Origin: Alphaproteobacteria bacterium
GTDB lineage: Bacteria > Pseudomonadota > Alphaproteobacteria > UBA9219 > RGZA01
Assembly: GCA_021732145.1 (NCBI GenBank)
Contig: JAKFVN010000038.1
Coordinates: forward strand, 1 to 45,200
Direction of reading: 5' to 3'
Length of the DNA: 45,200 nt
Notes under the pieces: model-generated
The model's database searches: none
What the model was told of the DNA's origin: nothing
The model's input: only the letters and a program-made list of their open reading frames with translations
Program-made: the position numbers and the translations under genes
Shown here: piece after piece, positions 40,698 to 45,200 of the stretch
Numbering within the stretch: the first letter of the stretch is position 1
Layout: the number at the start of each line of letters is the position of its first letter

Positions 40698-42713
40698 TTA
40701 AACGAAGCTTTGCGGGTCGATGTCGATATGCAGGCGTATGCTTTTGGGCGGCTTTGCAGCGCTTAGCCAGTCGCGCAGAAATGCCTGTATTTTAGATGAT
40801 TTGGGGCTTTGAATCAAAAAGCGCTGCCTGTGTCGTCCGCGTAACAATGGCATGGGCGCGGGCGCGGGGCCTAATACCTTAAACCCATTTTGCACTGGAA
40901 TATGCCTTGCCAAATCATTCGCCGCATTCGTGATTGCCGCGTGATTGGTTCCCGAAAGTGTGAGTGTGGCGAGGCGCGCAAAGGGCGGCATATGAAACTT
41001 CTCGCGCTCTTTTATCAGCACATCAATTAATCCATCACGGTTGTGCTTCGTTAAATTTTGCATCACCGCATGTTGTGGCTGCGTGGTTTGCAGATAGACA
41101 TGGCCTTTGTCATCGCTGCGCCCGCTGCGGCCTGCCACTTGATACAGCAATTGGAAGGTGCGCTCGGCTGCGCGCAAATCGCCGCCCTGCAATCCCAAAT
41201 CGGCATCGATTACGCCAACGACGGTCAGCTTGGGAAAATGGTAACCCTTTGCGACAATCTGCGTGCCAATCAGAATGTCGATTTCCGAATTTGCCATCGC
41301 ATCCACAATGCGTTGCACTTCATTTAAATTATTCTGCGTGTCGCTGGCCAATATCGCATGGCGCGCATTGGGGAACAGTTTTTTGGCTTCCTCCGCCAGC
41401 CGTTCAATGCCAGGGCCACATGCGGCAAGCTTATCCTCCGCCTTGCACGAAGGGCAGGCGCGGGGATAGGTGCATGCATAATCGCAGTGGTGGCAGATTA
41501 AACGGTGCTTACCATCCTGCCGATGCTCCACGAGCCATGATGAACAGGATGGGCACTGAAATCGATAGCCACATGCGCGGCAAAGGGTAAGGGGCGCATA
41601 GCCGCGGCGGTTTAAAAACAAGAGTGCCTGTTCACCGCGCCCGATGGCGGCATGAATGGCGGTTTGCAAACTGGGGCTGATGAAATTTTTCGACGTCAGC
41701 TTTTCTTCCCGCAAATCAATCAGATGAATGCTGGGCGGTTTGGCTTCGCCATGACGCTGCGGCAGCGTCACATGCCCATACCGTCCGGCCTTCATATTCA
41801 CAATGGTTTCGAGTGATGGCGTTGCGGAGCTGAGGATGACAGGAATATTTTGCATCTTACCACGCATCACTGCCATATCACGCGCGTGGTAAATCACGCC
41901 TTCTTCTTGTTTGTATGATCCATCATGCTCTTCATCGACCACAATCAGGCCAAGATTTTGAAACGGGAGAAATAGAGCGGAGCGCGCGCCAATCACCAGC
42001 GGTGCTTTGCCATGCGCAATCGCTTGCCATGCCTTGCGGCGTTGCGCGGGCGTTAAGCCGGAATGCCATAGCACGGGCGCTTGTCCAAACCGCGCGGCCA
42101 AACGGCTGAAAATCTGGGTAGTCAGCGATATTTCCGGCAGCATCAGCAGGCTTTGCTGGCCTTGTTTCATTGCAGCAGCAATGGCTTCACAAAACGTTTC
42201 GGTTTTACCCGAACCCGTCACCCCATCCAGCAATGTCACCGAAAAAGAGCCGAGGGATTTGATGAGGGTACCTGCTGCTTTATTTTGCTCAGCACTCAAG
42301 GTCGGTTTTTGTACAGGCTGCGCTTCCGGTTCCTTTTTTGCAGCACGTTCTTTTTTGGGTGTCTTTTGCGCGCTTTCACCGCCCAGCACCATCGCCAGAA
42401 TATTTCCGGCGGGCGCCATGCAATAATCGGCGACCCATAAAATGAAATCCAGCATCGCACCTGAAAGGGGCGGCGCATCAACAACGCTGTAAATGCTTTT
42501 CAATTTATTGGCGGGGATGGTTTCATGTGATGCGCCCAGAACAACACCATAACTTTTTTTAGTGCCCAGCGGCACGTTCACCAATTGCCCGCGCAGCACT
42601 TCCAACCCCTCCGGCATAGCATAGGTAAAGGGTTTGGGTGCCGCCTGCGCGGTCAAAACCTCAACTAAACTGCCACCTTTAATCGGTGTATATGTGCTGG
42701 AATCGGATTTCAT
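40698..42713 (-). CDS. priA: Primosomal helicase PriA
   Basis: PriA recognises stalled forks and D-loops and reloads the replicative helicase. The 671-residue protein has the N-terminal DNA-binding domain (about 15-110, VEVLTAQAAPKPFTYAMP), a Lys/Glu/Pro linker (KKERAAKKEPEAQ), Walker A GVTGSGKTE, DEEH Walker B, helicase motif SSATPSLE, and the two zinc-binding clusters CRACGYRFQCPSC and CHHCDYACTYPRACPSC. Then QVAGRSGR and the C-terminal domain follow. The ATG is 51 bases from the divergent fsa start, an arrangement common in alphaproteobacteria. Full length for the family. Confidence 0.96.
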   Translation of the reverse strand: MKSDSSTYTPIKGGSLVEVLTAQAAPKPFTYAMPEGLEVLRGQLVNVPLGTKKSYGVVLGASHETIPANKLKSIYSVVDAPPLSGAMLDFILWVADYCMAPAGNILAMVLGGESAQKTPKKERAAKKEPEAQPVQKPTLSAEQNKAAGTLIKSLGSFSVTLLDGVTGSGKTETFCEAIAAAMKQGQQSLLMLPEISLTTQIFSRLAARFGQAPVLWHSGLTPAQRRKAWQAIAHGKAPLVIGARSALFLPFQNLGLIVVDEEHDGSYKQEEGVIYHARDMAVMRGKMQNIPVILSSATPSLETIVNMKAGRYGHVTLPQRHGEAKPPSIHLIDLREEKLTSKNFISPSLQTAIHAAIGRGEQALLFLNRRGYAPLTLCRACGYRFQCPSCSSWLVEHRQDGKHRLICHHCDYACTYPRACPSCKAEDKLAACGPGIERLAEEAKKLFPNARHAILASDTQNNLNEVQRIVDAMANSEIDILIGTQIVAKGYHFPKLTVVGVIDADLGLQGGDLRAAERTFQLLYQVAGRSGRSDDKGHVYLQTTQPQHAVMQNLTKHNRDGLIDVLIKEREKFHMPPFARLATLTLSGTNHAAITNAANDLARHIPVQNGFKVLGPAPAPMPLLRGRHRQRFLIQSPKSSKIQAFLRDWLSAAKPPKSIRLHIDIDPQSFV

Positions 42714-42764
42714 GTTCGATTACACTAATAGCTTCCGCCAATTTAAAAAATAAGAGAATGCGCA

Positions 42765-43427
42765 ATGAAGTTTTTTGTCGATACCGCTGAACTTAAGGAT
42801 ATTCAAGACCTCGCCGCTACCGGATTACTGGATGGCGTGACCACCAACCCGTCGCTGATTGCAAAATCAGGCAAAAACTTCATTGAACTGATTAAAGAGA
42901 TTTGCAAAGTCGTTCCGGGCCCCGTCAGCGCTGAGGTCGCATCAACCGATTATGAAAGCATGTTGAAGGAAGGCCAGTATCTGGCGACCCTTGCCAAAAA
43001 CGTAACGGTGAAAGTTCCATTGACCCCGGCGGGTTTGAAAGTGTGCAAGGAATTATCCGGCAAAGGCACGATGGTGAATGTGACGCTTTGCTTCTCGCCC
43101 GCGCAGGCATTGCTGGCCGCGAAAGCCGGAGCAACTTTCGTATCGCCATTCGTTGGCCGCCTTGATGATATCGGCCAGGACGGCATGGGCTTGATTAAGG
43201 AAATTTGCGAGATGTATCAGGCACAGCCGCATTTAAAGACGCAAGTGTTGGTGGCATCCGTTCGCCACCCGCGCCATGTGATTGACGCAGCAAAAATGGG
43301 GGCTCATGTGGCTACATGCCCGCCTGCGATTATCCATCAATTGTTCAACCATCCGCTGACCGACAAGGGTTTGGCGCAGTTTGTGGCGGATTGGGCAAAG
43401 ACAGGTCAGAAAATTTTAGCAGCATAA
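42765..43427 (+). CDS. fsa: Small transaldolase of the Fsa/TalC family
   Basis: This class I aldolase of 220 residues forms a Schiff base through Lys83 in VKVPLT. It also shows [44 protein letters not shown] and [10 protein letters not shown]. At the position where E. coli fructose-6-phosphate aldolase has Gln59, this protein has Glu57 (VSAEVAS), as transaldolases do, so transaldolase activity in the pentose phosphate pathway is more likely than F6P aldolase activity. AAGAGA gives a ribosome site about 7 bases before the ATG. DUF484 follows after 10 bases. Confidence 0.93.
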   Translation: MKFFVDTAELKDIQDLAATGLLDGVTTNPSLIAKSGKNFIELIKEICKVVPGPVSAEVASTDYESMLKEGQYLATLAKNVTVKVPLTPAGLKVCKELSGKGTMVNVTLCFSPAQALLAAKAGATFVSPFVGRLDDIGQDGMGLIKEICEMYQAQPHLKTQVLVASVRHPRHVIDAAKMGAHVATCPPAIIHQLFNHPLTDKGLAQFVADWAKTGQKILAA

Positions 43428-43437
43428 GAGCGCAAAC

Positions 43438-44022
43438 GTGCCAGACGAACCCGCAGATAAAACAGACGAAAAAGTAGTCGCGTTTGATTCAAGTCTGGTT
43501 CGCAAGCTGCAAAATGATTTAACGCATATCCGCCAAGACCGCAGCGAGATTATCGAAGGCAGCCGTTTGTATTGGCAGCGCGTGCAGGTCGTGCATGAAG
43601 CAGTGATTATGCTGCATGATGCCGCCACGCTTTCCGATGCCGTGCAGATTTTACAAGATGACGCCGCGCGCCTTCTTGGCTTTGATGCCATCAATTTAAT
43701 ATATGAACGTCAGGTGGATGACAAAATCGGCGCGAATTCGGCGTTTTTTCGGCCCATTCCATCCTTCATGGTCAATGCCGCCTTTGCGGCAACCGAATAC
43801 CATGTGATTGAAGATCGCGCGCAATTGGAAAGCCTGTTCCCCGAGCAATCGGCGCAAATGGCGTTTGCGATTTGCCTGCCGATTAAAACCGGCAATCGCC
43901 GCGGCGCGCTCGTCATGGCCAACCGTGATGCGCAATATCTGTCATTGGGGCAGGCGCTGGAACCATACGTATTCCTTGCGCGCTGCATTGAACGATTGGG
44001 CCGGCAATGGCTGAAAAGCTGA
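43438..44022 (+). CDS. DUF484 family protein
   Basis: The 194-residue protein matches the DUF484 layout: an N-terminal helical part (about 18-65, LVRKLQNDLTHIRQD, then GSRLYWQRVQVVHEAVIML) and a GAF-like domain (LGFDAINLIYERQ; MAFAICLPIKTGNRRGALVMANRD; AQYLSLGQALEPYVFLARCIERLGRQW). Its function is not established. It is repeatedly found immediately before xerC, as here, and overlaps xerC by 16 bases. The start codon is GTG at 43438, the only sensible start in this frame. No membrane segment. Confidence 0.88.
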   Translation: MPDEPADKTDEKVVAFDSSLVRKLQNDLTHIRQDRSEIIEGSRLYWQRVQVVHEAVIMLHDAATLSDAVQILQDDAARLLGFDAINLIYERQVDDKIGANSAFFRPIPSFMVNAAFAATEYHVIEDRAQLESLFPEQSAQMAFAICLPIKTGNRRGALVMANRDAQYLSLGQALEPYVFLARCIERLGRQWLKS

Positions 44023-44948
44023 CCGCACAAAGCGCTATTGAAGATGCCATCACGGCGTGGGTGTCTTACCTTACGCAAATCAAAGACCAATCCATCCATA
44101 CCGTCACCAATTACGCGCATGATGTGCGCGTGTTTGTCGGATTTCTAAGTAATTATCGCGGACAGGCGATTAGCGTTGGCGATTTAAACGCGCTGGATTT
44201 ATTGGAAGCCAGAGCTTGGCTCGCCGATTTAGCCAATAATGATCTGGGCGCGGCTAGCCGCGCGCGTGCCATTTCTGCCTTGCGCGGATTTTACAAATGG
44301 CTGACGAAACAAAAACTGGTGCAGAACGCGGTGCTGCAAACCTTGAGCTCACCCAAAAAACCGCAACGCGCGCCGCATCCACTCACCGCGCATCAGGTGG
44401 ATGATTTCATGGATAATGCCGAGGTTATTCGCCCCGATTGGGTTGGGGTGCGTGACCGCGCATTGCTGATGCTGCTGTATGGCTGCGGCCTTCGCATCAG
44501 CGAAGCGTTATCGCTGAACGGGGAGGATTTGCATGCGATTAAATCGGGCCAACTGACCATTACGGGTAAGGGCCGCAAGCAGCGCGTAGTGCCATTGCTG
44601 GATGAAGTGAAGCAGGAGATTGAAACCTATATCAAAGCCTGCCCGTTCGCGATGCAGGATGATGAAGCGATTTTTCGCGGTGAAAAGGGCGGGCGGCTGA
44701 ATTCCGGCGTGGCGGAGCGCGCCATGCGCAATATCCGCCAGCAATATTTACTGCCCGATTATGCAACGCCGCATGCGCTGCGCCACTCCTTTGCCAGCCA
44801 TTTGCTGAACAGCGGCGCGGATTTGCGCAGCATTCAGGAATTGCTGGGCCATGCATCGCTTTCCACAACGCAGCAATACACGAAGGTGGATGAAGAAAGC
44901 CTGTTGGCGGTGTTTGAAAAAGCGCATCCGCGCGCCAAGGCAAAATAG
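44007..44948 (+). CDS. xerC: Tyrosine recombinase XerC
   Basis: XerC and XerD resolve chromosome dimers at dif. The 313-residue protein has the SAM-like core-binding domain (about 14-115, VSYLTQIKDQSIHTVTNYAHDV) and the catalytic domain with GCGLRISEALSL (first Arg), ITGKGRKQR (Lys), HALRHSFASHLL (His and second Arg), LLGHASLSTTQQYT (His, then the nucleophilic Tyr). Gene context after DUF484 supports XerC over XerD or a phage integrase. It ends 5 bases from the convergent prepilin-peptidase-like gene. Confidence 0.94.
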   Translation: MAEKLTAQSAIEDAITAWVSYLTQIKDQSIHTVTNYAHDVRVFVGFLSNYRGQAISVGDLNALDLLEARAWLADLANNDLGAASRARAISALRGFYKWLTKQKLVQNAVLQTLSSPKKPQRAPHPLTAHQVDDFMDNAEVIRPDWVGVRDRALLMLLYGCGLRISEALSLNGEDLHAIKSGQLTITGKGRKQRVVPLLDEVKQEIETYIKACPFAMQDDEAIFRGEKGGRLNSGVAERAMRNIRQQYLLPDYATPHALRHSFASHLLNSGADLRSIQELLGHASLSTTQQYTKVDEESLLAVFEKAHPRAKAK

Positions 44949-44953
44949 CGCGG

Positions 44954-45200
44954 TTAAATAAACATGAAGCCGATGCAGATGGCGATGAACAATAATTCCA
45001 GCAATACATGCGTGAACCCGATGGGCGCATGGCAATAGCGGCATTGCTTGTTGTTAAGATAATAGGAGACAACCGGAATTAAATCGCGCGGCGCCAGCGG
45101 TTTTTTGCAGGTGTTGCAGTAAGATGGCGGCGCGATAATCGATTGCTTGCGCGGCAAGCGGTACAATACAACGCCTGCAAAACTGCCCAGGGTTCCGCCC
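44954..45200 (-). CDS. Prepilin peptidase N-terminal domain protein, partial (right edge)
   Basis: The visible 81 codons read GSFAGVVLYRLP, then two cysteine pairs (CNTC and CRYC) around PLAPRDLIPVVSYYL, then PIGFTHVLLELLFIAICIGFMFI and a stop. This is the zinc-motif cytoplasmic loop found at the N-terminus of type IV prepilin peptidases (A24). The protein stops where those enzymes would continue with the membrane domain carrying the two catalytic Asp residues, so as encoded it has neither. The 5' end lies beyond the window. No continuation is possible because xerC begins 5 bases further on. It may be a stand-alone accessory domain or a decayed gene. Confidence 0.75.
   Translation of the reverse strand, partial: GGTLGSFAGVVLYRLPRKQSIIAPPSYCNTCKKPLAPRDLIPVVSYYLNNKQCRYCHAPIGFTHVLLELLFIAICIGFMFI

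Noticed and set aside
37137-42764. Chromosomal replication origin, suggested by DnaA boxes near priA and holC
   Set aside because: There is no AT-rich unwinding region, no dnaA, parAB, hemE or gidA neighbourhood, and only three boxes split between two gaps. Regulatory or titration sites fit better.
44941-45200. Frameshift hiding the catalytic domain of the prepilin peptidase
   Set aside because: The DNA beyond the stop is the intact convergent xerC gene, so there is no hidden continuation in another frame.

Overview
The window is a chromosomal segment of an alphaproteobacterium of moderate G+C content. The evidence is the gene order rnr-topA-dprA-plsY-pyrC'-pyrB, an ATP12-type F1-ATPase assembly chaperone, an lptF-lptG-(membrane protein)-surA-pdxA-rsmA operon, and priA / fsa-DUF484-xerC. 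These arrangements suggest a Rhodospirillales- or Micavibrionales-like lineage, but I cannot fix the taxon. Nearly all of the DNA is coding. No gap exceeds 300 bases, and there are no insertion sequences, CRISPR arrays or rRNA genes.

Layout. 1-257: start of a secreted protein running off the left edge. 0.5-9.7 kb (minus): RNase R, topoisomerase I, DprA, PlsY, a catalytically dead dihydroorotase homologue and aspartate carbamoyltransferase. 9.8-15.4 kb: LD-carboxypeptidase facing an RluC-type pseudouridine synthase, AsmA, ATP12 and the lipoprotein MlaA. 15.5-20 kb: an HpnN-like RND lipid exporter, Ndk, an SDR enzyme and guanylate kinase. 20-27.1 kb (minus): the outer-membrane biogenesis operon lptF-lptG-GT-C-like membrane protein-surA-pdxA-rsmA. 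27.2-29.2 kb (plus): pepA-holC. 29.2-32.5 kb (minus): mltG plus a UDP-sugar dehydrogenase and 4-epimerase pair that would supply an acidic sugar for surface polysaccharide.

32.5-33.9 kb is an AT-rich accessory patch. It carries one class II Fic AMPylase with a winged-helix tail, driven by a promoter buried in a perfect 11-bp-arm palindrome. It lies at the 3' end of a tRNA-Val(GAC) gene, and part of the tRNA end is repeated on the far side of the patch.

34-40.7 kb (minus) is the least ordinary stretch. It holds a tripartite hybrid histidine kinase, a protein that reads as a GvpL/GvpF-like domain fused to a C-terminal J-domain, and a 1023-residue two-TM HAMP coiled-coil protein with no chemoreceptor signalling tip. 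Perfect DnaA boxes sit in both promoter regions: an inverted pair before the J-domain gene and a single box on the -10 of the coiled-coil gene. A fourth perfect box lies at 459-467. This DnaA-marked module is my best candidate for an undescribed system.

40.7-45.2 kb: PriA, then a TalC-type transaldolase, DUF484 and XerC, and finally a protein consisting only of the N-terminal zinc-motif domain of prepilin peptidases, cut by the right edge.
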